Source of the DNA: Psilocybe azurescens
Lineage: Eukaryota; Basidiomycota; Agaricomycetes; Agaricales; Agrocybaceae
Length of the DNA stretch: 64,000 nt
NCBI GenBank assembly: GCA_023853785.1
Contig: JAJIRX010000557.1
Span: 434,001 to 498,000 of the forward strand
Direction of reading: 5' to 3'
A model generated the notes under the pieces. That model did no database searches and was not told the DNA's origin. It worked only from the letters and a program-made list of their open reading frames with translations. A program made the translations under genes and the position numbers. Shown here piece after piece: positions 25,243-36,916 of the stretch (position 1 is its first letter; each line of letters opens with the position of its first letter).

Positions 25243-26437
25243 CTATTTTCGTCCCCCCCGACCTCTGGGAGCTCCTCTTCCTCTTCCACGGCCAGACGAC
25301 CCATCCCTGGGCCCTCGGGTACCAAGAGCCATGTCGACATCGTCACGACCCAGTCGAAGAGACCCATTGGAAAATTTACCGACACCCATTTTGAGGCCTT
25401 TGTCTCTCTTCCTTGATTTCAGTCCAGGAGCAGAAGCTTCGAAAACTTTCTTCAAGGTCGGGTGATAATTGCCCAAATTTTTAGCCTGCGGGACCTTAGC
25501 ATTGTTTTCTGGAACCTGTAGATATGAACTTACTTCTTCCAATTCTTGCATGCCACGCTCTTTCTGTTTATTGCTAAGTCCTTCCCGAACCCGCTTCGAA
25601 GCCTTAGTTTTTTCAGCGTCGCGTATTGCTTTTTCCCCTTTCCCTAATTTGGCTTCGCCCGTTAACTCCAAGACTCGACCAGCTAACGCTTTACGCCTTT
25701 TCGCTGCCGGCAAGTCCAAGTCTGGATTTAGTGACCCCGACAGCAATTTGGTATGCACTAATTTGTGAAGGAGAGCGTCATTCTGTGCATTCGTTCTACG
25801 ATAAAGTGAGAAATTGTTCAGCAAAGAATGGGTGAATTCACGAACTTATCTTCGTCTTCTTCTTTGGGATCCTTTTGAACGCTGTAGATTCAGCCATCCC
25901 TGTTAGTTTTGAGATTTTTGAAGACTGGGTCACATCATCAAAATTTATAGGTTGGTTGGCATTATAAGTGACTGACCATAAATGCCTTCATCTGCGCGTT
26001 CGAAGCGTAATCGTAGCCTGTATCTACGCCTTTCTTAGGACCTGGCTCCGAGAATACTATCACTGTACTGCTAGTATTTTCGGCGGTGAAATCGTCATCG
26101 GTCTGTTCAAATTCTGATCAAAGATGTAAGTATCGAAATACCAAGATATACTGTTGAAACTTGAGGAATCAAATACCGCTTCCGCTTTGTTCGTCCTCGT
26201 CCTCGCTGTCTTCAGATTCATCCCCAGATCGCACCCCATTGCTGATCCCAAACCATTCTTCCTCGTCTTCATCTTTGTCTTCATCTAATTTCGTGACTTT
26301 ACTAACAGGTAGTTCTGATTCGGAGTTGGGGACATTCTTTCTCTTTTATGTCCGCTGGTCGAGGCAAAGGAATTGAGGAACGATTGGCCGTGATCTTCCA
26401 GAAAACTTAAAAGTCGAGCTTGTTCTGCATCTGCCAT
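25243..26437 (-). CDS. Probable nucleolar protein with acidic N-region and RG-rich tail
   Basis: Starts MADAEQARLLSFLEDHGQSF. An acidic stretch (LDEDKDEDEEEWFG, then DESEDSEDEDEQ) precedes exons with STVIVFSEPGPKKG and a long basic helical region (LPAAKRRKALAGRVLELTGE, KASKRVREGLSNKQKERG). After a GTAAGT...CCGCAG intron comes KNLGNYHPTLKKVFEASAPG and a glycine/arginine tail (SSGRGRGRGAPRGRGGRK). Acidic blocks, basic helices and a GAR tail suggest a nucleolar ribosome-biogenesis factor, but I cannot name the family. Near 26349 the frame breaks at AAAA after SGHK; one more A would give KKRKNVPNSESELPVSK. Convergent with the repeat-protein gene and divergent from the next membrane-protein gene (236 bp between starts). 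Confidence 0.6.
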
Positions 26438-26673
26438 GTCGAGGGAGAGGCGGGAGGTCGGTTCAAAACAAAAGAGATAGAAGACAGATGTGTGAAGATC
26501 GAGGAAAAGCTCAAAGTCAAAATAGATACAAATTGTCAATTATAGCACGGAAGGCACGTCACCGTGGCCGAACCATACTTGCTCTGAACAATTGCCACTA
26601 CACATATCTGTATCTACTTTTCTCGACTCAGTCGCCCCACCTTCTTTACCCGCCTTTGTACCACATATATGCC

Positions 26674-27511
26674 ATGACGCGGTCGCGCAAAAACCCAAAA
26701 TCGATACCTCTTGTTTCTCCTTCAAGTGTAAAAGTGCCCTCTGGCTCTACGAAACCTTTGGTAGACATTTCAGAAGACGAACAGTGGCGCTTGATAAATC
26801 AATCTGGAATTCTTCAATCCTCTGCTCTACATGCAACAGCTGCAGATGGTTCTACTGAAAGTCCCCTGGCGGACGAAATCTTCAATGCTCTCCTCTTAAT
26901 AATACCTTTCTCTTCATTGTTGTTGTTAATGGAGATGTACGAATCTTCATACTTAGAGTCTATCTTGTTTCTCTGATGGACGTATCTTGTCAGCCTAATT
27001 CGCCATCAGTATGGAAAAACTGCCTCCTTTGAAGTCATAATGGACAGAATGCTTCCAGGTGTTCCAAGTAGGTGTTGATCTATATAGAATGGATAACTTT
27101 TTAATTAGTACCCTCTAGTTCTGTCAATTTTCATTTTCTACAGTGCGTTTATCCTATAATGCTAATCCTTTGGTACCAGTCATAGTCGTTGATGGATATC
27201 GCTTCAGCAACAAGATACAAACAACAACTGAAAATGCAAATACTTCTTTCATTTTATCCGTGACTGTTGGCTGCCGAATGTTATATCTGCTGGATAAGGC
27301 ATCGTGGCTGGTCAATATGAATCAGGCAAGTGTTTACTTCAAAACGAAGGTGTTTATATTCAACAGACATCTCTGTTCGCAGTGCCCACCCTTGGCTACG
27401 ATTTGGATTTACACGGTCCTTCAACTTGACTTAGGTGCTGCAATTGCTGGCCTTTTAACAATTGGTGCCTTTGTTTGGTATAATAACATTCGATTACAAC
27501 GACAATACTAA
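26674..27511 (+). CDS. Small membrane protein, resembles fungal DUF7719
   Basis: Starts MTRSRKNPKSIPLVSPSSVK. A cytosolic N-terminus is followed by a hydrophobic segment (NALLLIIPFSSLLLLMEM), a GTACGA...TGTCAG intron and then LIRHQYGKTASFEVIMDRML. Later segments include TSFILSVTVGCRMLYLLDKA and the last helix pair TLATIWIYTVLQLDLGAAIA...GLLTIGAFVWYN. The order (helix, RHQYG loop, two or three more helices) fits my recollection of the DUF7719 family, found in many fungi without known function. The middle exon (27140-27230) is uncertain. Ends at TAA 27509-27511, about 300 bp tail-to-tail from the next gene. Confidence 0.55.
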
Positions 27512-27808
27512 ATTGAATGTAAGAAATGTGTCCTCTACCAGGACTGCTGGTTTTATCAAAATACCAATCCGTTCCGTGATAAAGAGGTACTAGACCGTCG
27601 GATACGGGAGTACGTAAGATGCCAGTATATTATTGATGTATGCTCGAATATACGCCTGGAAATTGGGTGTGGTCTTGCCCCAAAACGGCACCTTTATCAA
27701 GCAAGAGAAGTGGTGACCCACTGCTTGGAGAAGAAGAGTAAAAGATACGTAAATATTTCGATTATAAATAGAGAAAAAGGCATATGTAGAATGGGTTGAT
27801 ACAAAGTT
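27512..27808. other. Convergent 3' intergenic region
   Basis: Lies between two stop codons. Open frames are short and look non-coding. Nothing else was seen. Confidence 0.4.
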
Positions 27809-29383
27809 TTATATCCCTTCACCTGTATCGAGTCGACTAGCCAGTATTTCAACTTTTCTCTGCATTGAGATGGATGAGACCCGGAAAAAGTATAACTTGC
27901 AGCACTTACTCGATACGTCACTGATCGGCCTTCCAGCACTTCTTTGAGCACTTGTAATTGCCATCTTAACCTTCTGCTGCAAGAGCGCTGAATCTCAGTC
28001 TTGTGGCGGTGCAACCTTTCCGTGAACGCCTTATAAACACGGTCATCGCGGGCGAAATAGTAAGACTAAGGAACCAAGTTAGGGTCGTAAAGTCATCACT
28101 TTGTATGTAGAAGACTCACAGGCATCACTTCGCCTCTAAGATTCTGCTGTACATTTGACCAAGCGGCCATCATCAAAAGATCCCTGGCGATAATACATTA
28201 GTGGAAATAAAATCTAGGTAACAATGGTGAACATACGCAGTAGCATTAGAGACACTGTTAACAAAGAAAACTTAATTATTAATAAAGGAAAAAACAAACA
28301 AAATTGCGGTCATACTAATCTTCCAACGAAGCAATCAGATCCGCTTTACCCAACTCCTTCGTTGCGAATTTTCGTACCGCCTCTCCCGCAACTTGAACTG
28401 GTTTACCTTCCGTCCCTGAGTTGAGAGCTCGAGATACCGTTGAAGCTTGGGCATACACCCACTTGTCGCCTTCACTCATTATCAATGTTTGCATGAAGGA
28501 GGCTATGAGTTCATTCTGGGATTTTGCGAGGCCTTCGTTGATAGCAATCTTAAGACCAACGCCTATGAGTTCAAATTTAAGATTATAAGCACACCAAGAA
28601 ATTAGGTTTCACTCACGTAAAGCCTTGAGATAGGTTTGTGTTTGTGCTTTCTGTATATCTGCATCTTCGAGATAATTTACCCATCTGGAAAATGCACCCA
28701 GCAAAACAATAGCAACGTCTTTATTTCCGGTACGAATAGCATGGACAAGAGGGGTTTCCCCTCCTGAGCTTTGTAGGAGAAGCTAGAGAACGAAATGGGC
28801 ATGATTTCGATCACAGCTGACTGAAGCCAACAAACCGGGAAAGCCTTGTCGCGAACTTCCATTAAAAACATGATATCTTTATCTTCTATTGCTTTCATTA
28901 CTTCGTAGGGCTTCGAGACACACGTCGTGAGGAAAGATACAATATAAACCGGTATGCCTACCTGCACATCAGCCCACCCTGAGGAAGGAACACGGCTTAG
29001 GCGAGGCCCAACCATAGACCTAACGAAAGACCTTATAGACGAAGGGGAACGAGGTGACGAAGAGCTCCGAGGTCGTTTATTTTCAGTTTCCTGGAGATCG
29101 ACAATGTCTTCTGTGTCAAGTGACTCTTCCATGGAGTTCTTGAGCATCTGATTCATGAATGCCCTTGGGACGAGGCTGTCCGCTTCTCGTTGGATAAACC
29201 CTGAAAACCGATGACTTGGTGTAAATGTATAGAACTTAGTTAAAACTCACCAGTAGTTGGAAGTCGCTCCGGTAAGCAAGGTTCTGAGGTTACACGTCTC
29301 CTTGTGTGCCGTCTTGGTGACATACTAACGGGGTCAGACTTGTTTCCTAGAGCAATTACCATTGAGGCATTGTTGAAAGCCAT
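27809..29383 (-). CDS. Ankyrin-repeat-like protein of unknown function
   Basis: Starts MAFNNASMVIALGNKSDPVS and has a disordered N-region rich in Arg/Ser (NKRPRSSSSPRSPSSIRSF). After introns it continues into helical sequence: KPYEVMKAIEDKDIMFLMEV, then SSGGETPLVHAIRTGNKDVA and IVLLGAFSRWVN, which look like one or two ankyrin-type helix pairs. C-terminal exons hold NEGLAKSQNELIASFMQTLI and SCSRRLRWQLQVLKEVLEGR, ending ILASRLDTGEGI at 27809. The GETPLVHAIRTGN turn is ankyrin-like, but a full repeat array is not seen. I recall no named family. It is divergent from the Dicer gene, with 373 bp between starts. Confidence 0.6.
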
Positions 29384-29756
29384 GGAGAAGAGAAACGTCT
29401 AGTAATAAGCAGTAACAGGAATCCTCAAACATCAGCAGCCACTAGAGGTGTAAAGTCTGCAAGCCTTTGTGGGTACATGATAGCAAGTCCCAGAAGAAAA
29501 TAAAGCCTCGACAGTCACTTGACTCATTGGCACTTAGTGCTGAAAGTCGCACACTACCGAATTCGAGAAGATTGCGTAAGCCGGTAAGCGTTCCACTACT
29601 TTGAGCTGAACGCTAAGTTCAATCTTTCTATCCCAACTTACGCCATCGTTGCCCGATCTCGCTGCCATAGATGTTGGCCCTCAATTATTTGTTATCTTTG
29701 TATTGATACAATCCTTCGCCTTTGTTTAATCAAGCCAAAATCAATCCTAAAGTTTA
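29384..29756. other. Divergent promoter region, ankyrin-like gene / Dicer
   Basis: A 373-bp gap between two divergent starts. No clear regulatory motif was identified. Confidence 0.4.
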
Positions 29757-32700
29757 ATGTCCAAAATCGCCAGGAAGAGCTGGAAAGATCCAGAGGCGAC
29801 GAAGGATTCTCCAAGTCCAGCCCCCACTACCCAGGATACCGAATCCACCTCATCATCATTGCAAAATACCACTGCTAAAGATGCTACCGGGGCTACCTCC
29901 ATTTCTGAGTCTTCTTTTGGCGATCCTCCCTCTGGCTTTAAACGAACTCGAGATGATTTCGAGAAGGCAATAACCAATCCCAACACATCTGAACGCCCAG
30001 CCAAATTTCTTAGGACTGCTAACCCAGACTCCCTTCGCAATCGGCTTCCCGAAATTGTCGGTCCAAGAGAAAGAGAAGACGGTGCACTGGCACTCTCCCA
30101 CCTTAGCCTCAAGGAACAAATTTTAGAACAGTCTAAACATGAGAACAGTAATGATGGGATTTTTCTTCTCTGATATGGTCTCTTGTACTCATGCCACATT
30201 TTCAAGCCATTGCTGTCCTTCCTACTGCAAAACGTACTTCTATTCATTCTATTCGCCCATATCATAATCTCATCGCAACCGTGTAGCATCGATAAGTCTT
30301 CTGGTCGACGTTGTATCTTGGTCCATTGAGCAAGAGCGGGAGAGGTCACAAAAGCTTCCTGAAAACAGACGGTTGCGAAGTCGAACTGTGCTGATTGTCG
30401 CTGAGTTAGTCATTCGATCTAAGAGTCATGAAATGCCTCTAAAACAAATGTAGTGACGTCTCCTCTGTGGACAAATACTCGTCTGCGCTCGAAAACAAGA
30501 TTTCAGGCATATCTATAGGAAGTTATACTGAGGAGTCGCATCGCCCTGAACTAGAGGCATGGGCTGAAATGTTGAGGAAGGATGTGGTTATGACTTCATC
30601 TTATGTGAAATCTTTCTTCTGTTATAAAGGCACACACTGACAGGCGTTGTTTAACCCAGCTTCTACTCGATTCTCTTCTTCGAGGTGCTCTTGCAGTCAC
30701 CCAGTTGAACCTCCTTATTGTCAGCGACGCTCAAAACATCAGAAATCAAGATTCACATCCGTCTATGCCTATTGTTCAAGTGATGAATGATTTCTACCGC
30801 ATCACCGACTCCTTGTCGCGTCCCCGTGTATTCGCCATTGTGTCTTCTCCTGGCGATCGACATGCTCAGTTTGATTCCAAAATGTTGAAACTTGAGCAAG
30901 CCTTGGCCTCAAAGGTATTTGGGGTCACGGAAGACAAGCGATCGGAGATACTCGCCCTGCCCGATCGGCCAAATGAGATTGTAATATTATATGATGGCTC
31001 TCGGAAATCCACCGAGACACGTTTACTTAAACAGTTGCACCAGCTTGACCCCAGCGAATCGATCTTTCGTCGCCACTATCGAAATTCACGACTTGCTCAT
31101 GAAGAAGTTGGTCCATGCGCATCTGACCTGGTCTGGCGACGAAGCCTCAAAGATATAGAGGCTGAGCTCATGTCTGGTTACGATGACGTTGACGAAGATG
31201 ATAATGATATCCCTCTCGACGACAGGATGAAGATTCAAATATACCACATTGTCAAGAACTGGGCCTTTACTATGCCAAATATGGATGTATCTTCACGAGG
31301 ATTCAATGTTACGCACAAATTTCTTAGGCTAGTCCAACTTTTGAATAGATTCAAGACTTACGGTGAAGGGTTTCGTGGAATAATTTTCGGTACGAAGCTA
31401 CCTTTGATACCACCTTATGGTTTGTTCATTTGTACAAAAGTGCAGAGGCGTGCAATTGCCCAGGTTCTTTCCGACCTCTTGCGCACACTGGACGATCGGT
31501 TTCTTCGACCTCAAGCCGTAGTTGGCTATGGCAAAGACACAGACGGAGAATATCATGTTGAGCATCTCTTTTGTCTTGTGTCTACCTTATTTGTCTGACA
31601 CCCACATAGCAGGATGTATTCCACGATTTTGCGACCGGTGTCTGCAATCTACTCATAGCCACAAAATCTATTGAAGATTTGGATGTCCCAAAGGCTTCAG
31701 TTGTAATTCGGTGAAGTTTGCTTGCATCCGATATATTTTGTCAACCTACTGACGTGGTCCGTTTAGGTACGATCTCTTCGAAAGTCAAGTGTCCCACGCA
31801 TATGTTCGTGCACGTACACGAGGACGTGAAAGTCACCTTGTTCATATGGTCGAGCGGGGCAACGATATTCACCGTCGTATATTGCATCGCATCACGAATA
31901 TCGACGCTGATATGCTAAGATGGACAGAAACTCTGTGTAACTCCGCGGAAAGTTCTGTTCCACCGGAAAGTCTACAAGAAACTATCAACTCCTATCATTC
32001 AGACAGTGACGATGAAGATTCAGAAACATCCTCCAGATATATTGAAGACCCTACCACCAGCGGACGTATCTATGTTCAGGATGCTACCACTGTGATATAC
32101 CGTTATGCCTCCAGTGTGCGACAAGCAATTCCTGGTACCGAGATGAATCATGGACTTTTCCTATTTAAAGACGTTCAGAAGGAATTTGGAATACCTCGGG
32201 TTCATATTTGTACCATCAATCTTCCCGCAACTCCTATTGATAAAGTTGTTGGAGACACATCATCCTCTAAAGCTCAGGCGCGGCGCTCTGCCTGCTTCAA
32301 AGCATGCGAATGGCTTTACAGATCTGGCTTATTGGATTGCCGACTAGTTCCTTTGCCAAATCGACTACGTGCTCAATACGACTACGAAAGCCGCAAGACT
32401 TTCGAGAAGGAAGTTCTGCCCGAAGTCAAAGCTTCGTCAGGAACTCGAGCTTATCATCGAAGACAACCTGTTTTTGGGAAAATGCATCTCGCGGGTTCTC
32501 CACTTCCCTTTATCCGACTATGGTATTTATTGCGGGATCCGGTGATAGCTCCCAAGTCTTTGCACCCATGGTCATTTTGACAAAAAAGCCACTCCCTGTC
32601 ATGCCAACCTTCAGACTATTTTGCTCTGGAATGATTGCTAGTGTTCAATTCCAGAAGGCATCCCCCTTGAATCTTGACAAAGAACGCCTTGCCATTACCC

Positions 32701-35659
32701 ACTCCTTCACTGTGCGCGTATGTCGCGCCATCATGAATAAGGCGCTGGTTTGTACATTAGAGGATATGTCGTACTTTTTCTGCCTCTCCCTCTAGGTTGG
32801 CAACCACCCATTGATAGCCCGTTGGAGATTCCTGAAATTGCGGACGTTATACCGTGGGGCCTTGTATCACAGGCAGCTCAGCACTGGGCCGTTGCGATCA
32901 AGAAAGATACACCGGAAGAACTCGAAGCAGATCTGCATGACGCAGTCGTTCAGGATCGTTGGATTGAATTTACCAGACGATACAAAGTCGCCAAAGTGCG
33001 GAGGGATCTTACACCTCTTAGCAAACCTGCCGACAGTCGCGTAAGTTTGGGGTGTGATTCTTAGCCGATCTATGACTTATCTTTTTTTTATAGCGAGAGG
33101 CAAGCTATGAAAGTCTGTTCGATTTTGCAGATCCAAGCGCAAGGGACTTGAAACACTGTCTGATTTCAACCAACCTATTATCGAAGTTGCAAAGGTCCAT
33201 TCTATCATAAACAACTTAAATCCGACTTCAAAGGCACCTGCGAGTACTTCGAAATCCCCCGCTAAATGTATGCGCGCGTTCTTCATTATGAACCTGTTAT
33301 TGACTCATTTAACCCAATATCAGACCTCATTCCAGAGTTGTGTGCGAAGTTCACATTACCTGCGAGGTATGCCACATTATATTGACATTTTCTATGGCAT
33401 ATAATGACTTAACATTGTTTTCTTAGCACACTATGGACTGCAATGTTGCTTCCATCGATCATGAGGAGAGTGGATGATATCCTTCTTGTGAAAGAATTGG
33501 ACGCGAAGTATTTTGACCATGCTATTCGAGAGGATTTGTTGCATAATGCAATCTGCGCCCCATCCGCGGGTCTGGAGTACGACTACGAACGTCTTGAATT
33601 ACTTGGTAAGTCATTCAAATCACAAAATGGATAGCTCAAACTTACAAGATATAGGTGACGCGTTCTTGAAGTATCTATCAACAATCTACGTCTTTGTCGC
33701 AAATCCCTCACTCAATGAAGGCTCACTACATGTTGCACGCCAAAAGATCATCAGCAATAAATCGCTACTCTTACACTCAACTCGAGTTGGTTTACCGGAA
33801 TATATCCAGTCGAAAGTATTTCCTTACAAGACCTGGCACCCTCCCCACTTCCGCCCGTTTGTTCCTCCCAAGACGCCAAAGAAATCAGAAGCAGCCCGTA
33901 TGGATGAATCTAAATTAGGTGGTCGAGCTGAAGGGGAAGATATAGATTTGTGCGACGCAGAACCTTCCAACGACACCAGCCAAGGCGACAATGGTAATGA
34001 AAGTGCCGAAGAAGATAACCCACCTACTCTCCCTGATAACACGGAGTTAGATGAACTGATTGCCGAACCCGTTGTGGCAGGGAGGTAGTCGAGCGCCGAC
34101 GCCAACAGATAATGCCCAGACTGCAGCCGGATCTCGGACCTCGAAGAGGAAGGGGAAACCTAAGAGGAAAAAAGCGGGTCCGGATGGTCAACGCGTCCAG
34201 TATCTAGGTGACAAGGTAAGTCTGTCATATTGTGATATCGTTTCTTAACCTGAAACGACCATTCGCAGGCCGTTGCAGATGTAGCTGAGGCCATCATAGG
34301 TGCTGCATACATTTCAGGGGGGGGCGCGAAGGGGCATTACAGGCCACGAAAGCTTTAACAATTCCACTTTCGAACATTGACCGATGGTCTGATTTTGGAA
34401 GGAAGGTTCTGACACCTCCTCCAAACATCATTGCAAAGCTTCGGCCAGGGTCCATTGCAGCTATCGAAAAAATCATAGGCCACAAATTCAACAGGCCACA
34501 TCTTCTTGCTCAGGCAATGGTCTGTCGCATATGATGAAATTGCTTGAATGTTGATTAACCGAGAAATTTCTATTTGAAGACACACTCGTCGATCCAGGGT
34601 TATGAATCGACATCTTATGAGCGCCTTGAATTTATTGGAGATGCAATCCTCGATTTCAGTTCGTATCTGCTAATTTTTATGATGCTCTGTCCTCTTATGC
34701 TTCACATATTATGTCAGTGATTATACGACACATCTTCGATCGAGATCAACAACTTGCCCCTGGAGCTCTAACTATGTTAAAGGCATGTTGCCACCACGTG
34801 AAGTCGGCCGTAATCACTCGTGTTAACCACGTTCTCAGGGCGCCATGGTATCTAACTCCGCACTCGCAGCTGTATGCGTATGGTCTGGCCTACAAGAGCA
34901 CCTTCTTTCGAGTCGCCAAACTTAGCGGCTAGCATCGAAGCATATATCAACGAACTGAAGGAGAGACAAGAGAAAGAATACACACTTGCGGAGCAAGAAG
35001 GACGCACCCCTGGGCAATACTGGCTTGATATAGAACCACCCAAAGTAAGTTTACGCTGTAAATTGTCAAATATTTACTAAAGATTCTTCAACTTCTATAG
35101 GCATTGTCGGATGTGGTGGAATCAATAGTAGGCGCGATCTACATTTCAGATAACTTTTCGCCTATTGGAGCAGAATCACTATTCGACAACGTGTTAAAAC
35201 CATTTTACGACAAACATATTACACTCCATACGCTATCTCATCACCCCACAAAAATTCTGTTTGAGCTGTTCCAGGCGCTGGGCTGCCAACAGTTTGAGAT
35301 CACACGAGATAAGAATGGAAGTATGATTTGCTGCCAAGGTAGGTATCATAGCTTTCCTTGGGTGAACTTTACTGATATCAACATGTTTAGTTGTGGTACA
35401 CGAGGTCGTGCTATCAAGCGCTGAAGACACTACACCATACTCCGCTGGTAGACAGGCCTCGCTCTTAGCCTTGGATGCGTTAGAAGGCGACGCTGATTTC
35501 ATGACACGGGTATGCGATTGTCGGACTCATACAACCCACAAGAAATCCCGTAAGAAAGATGCATTCGAAGAGGCGCTTGAGCGAGCCCTAGCTGCTCATG
35601 AAGAAGGATATGCAGGCGATAACGGGGAGCAGGAAGAGCGAGATTTCGAGGAAATCTGA
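29757..35659 (+). CDS. Dicer-like RNase III with apparently degenerate helicase domain; frame interrupted
   Basis: RNA-silencing nuclease that cuts dsRNA into small RNAs. N-terminal exon (29757-30173) is Ser/Thr-rich; its link to the rest is not certain. Helicase-like region: RTVLIVAELV, VTQLNLLIVSDAQ, IVQVMNDFYR, then the HELICc half NLLIATKSIEDLDVP and RTRGRESHLVHMVERGN. A dicer-dimerisation-like segment (about 32140-32350) and SLYPTMVFI...APMVILTKKPLP follow. RNase IIIa: YERLELLGDAFLKYL and VADVAEAIIGAAYIS. RNase IIIb: YERLEFIGDAILDF and LSDVVESIVGAIYIS, then a C-terminal dsRBD-like exon (HEVVLSSAEDTTPYSAGRQA) to 35659. No GxGKT P-loop was found, and the DECH motif position reads SDAQ. The frame breaks at several homopolymers: T 32471-32475, T 32775-32779, T 33123-33126, GGG 34080-34082, G 34317-34324 and T 34906-34908. 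Includes a GC-AG intron (34782-34838). Confidence 0.85.
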
Positions 35660-35749
35660 TATGAATAGTTCACGAGTAAATTTCTGGATATTATGACTGT
35701 GTCATTAACTTTAATGACAATGTAAACGAGTTGCGAGAAATCTATTGAT

Positions 35750-36106
35750 CTAGTCGGATGCTCCTGCAGATTTTTGGCTGCAAGAGTTATTAGAAACGAC
35801 GCGTATCTTAAGAATCCGTGGAATGTAACGAACATTTGGTAGTAGGAGGCAATGAAGGGGATTGAGAATCCGAACGCTAGATAGACGGCGACCTTAGCAC
35901 CGAAAGTGGCCTTCTTCTCGCCTGGCCATTGGAAGGGGAGATGCTATTAAGGAGTATAAGATGAACACATGGACAGGTCAGAGTGATACAGAAACTCGAA
36001 CGTGATAATCGTCGTGAGCTGAACGAGCTGTTTTGGAGGCGTGGAAACTGCGCGAGAGTGCCTGTTGGCGGATTACTGAAGAGCGAGCAAGAATGGACAA
36101 AGACAT
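35750..36106 (-). CDS. COX8: Cytochrome c oxidase subunit VIIc (Cox8)
   Basis: Small inner-membrane subunit of respiratory complex IV. ATG 36106 opens a mitochondrial targeting sequence (MSLSILARSSVIRQQALSRS, FHASKTARSAHDDYH). An intron (GTTCGA...AATAG, about 36004-35945) leads to HLPFQWPGEKKATFGAKVAV and one transmembrane helix (YLAFGFSIPFIASYYQ). A second intron (GTTCGT...TTGCAG) gives the C-terminus IQKSAGASD with TAG at 35750-35752. The HLPFQWPG...KATFGAK sequence and single helix are characteristic. The upstream open frame beyond the ATG lies inside the adjacent foldback repeat and is not part of the protein. Tail-to-tail with Dicer, 90 bp apart. Confidence 0.9.
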
Positions 36107-36182
36107 TGGGGTATGTGTAGGTGAGTCGGTGAATGTGTAGGCTCTGTTCAGGTAGCAGGTAACGCGGGTTACTTCGGGTGAC

Positions 36183-36752
36183 AAATCCTGCGTGACAGCT
36201 TGCTCTATCGCCAAGCCCGTGACATCATTCTTTATTTGTTTGCGAAGACTTCGTCCCTGGCGCCAATGCTGAACCACAGCCAGTCCGATTTAGGACAGTG
36301 TCAACTTATGGGTCAACAACTCTTTCGGGCCACATTTGCCTAGCATCTGTTATCCTTACACACGGTGGAATCTGTGGTCAAATTATCTTTAAATCTTTAG
36401 GAACAATTTAGGCCCCTGTGAAGATTTAAAATTTTGATTAAAGCACAGGGCCTAAATTGTTCCTAAAGATTTAAAGATAACTTGACGGTACCACAGATCC
36501 CACTAGCACTATATGTGAGGATTTTCATTAAAGCATAGGGTCAAAATTATTCTTAAATATAACCTGATCACACATCCCGCTGTGTGTAAGAATAACAGAT
36601 TCTGGGTAGATGTGGCCTGAAAGAGTCGTTGACCCATAAGTTGAAATCGGACTGCCAGTGGTTCAACATTGGCGCCAGGGACAAGGTCTTCGCAAACAAA
36701 TAAGAAATGATGTCATGGTCTTGGCAATAGAGCAAGCTGTCACGCAGGATTT
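36183..36752. mobile_element. Nested foldback/MITE-like element
   Basis: Left arm 36183-36364 (aaatcctgcgtgacagcttg inward) and right arm 36582-36752 are long inverted repeats of roughly 170-180 bp, similar over their whole length with scattered differences and a small gap. Between them a second inverted repeat of about 37 bp (36383-36420 and 36444-36480) has a 23-base loop, and a diverged further copy of that inner arm occurs at about 36515-36575. No protein is encoded. I saw no clear target-site duplication. It occupies the divergent promoter region between COX8 and the ENA-type ATPase. Confidence 0.9.
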
Positions 36753-36916
36753 ATTGCAACTTCCTTGGGGATTAACCTTGGACCCCTTTTTGGACTTGGT
36801 GCTCCATCTTAAGACACTCCGGCCACACTGCAGGACTTCTTGGCAAACAGCATTCATTTCATGGTATATAAGCCGCGTGCTTGTTGATATATTTCAGCTA
36901 TCATCCTAGATTTTCG

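Noticed and set aside
29747..30349. 200-codon minus-strand ORF opposite the first Dicer exon
   Set aside because: Antisense shadow of a plus-strand coding exon; the composition is not protein-like and no motif is seen.
35978..36277. Minus-strand ORF beginning MVQHWRQGRSLRKQ, repeated on the plus strand at 36658
   Set aside because: The shared sequence is the arm of the foldback element read through into COX8; it is not a protein family.
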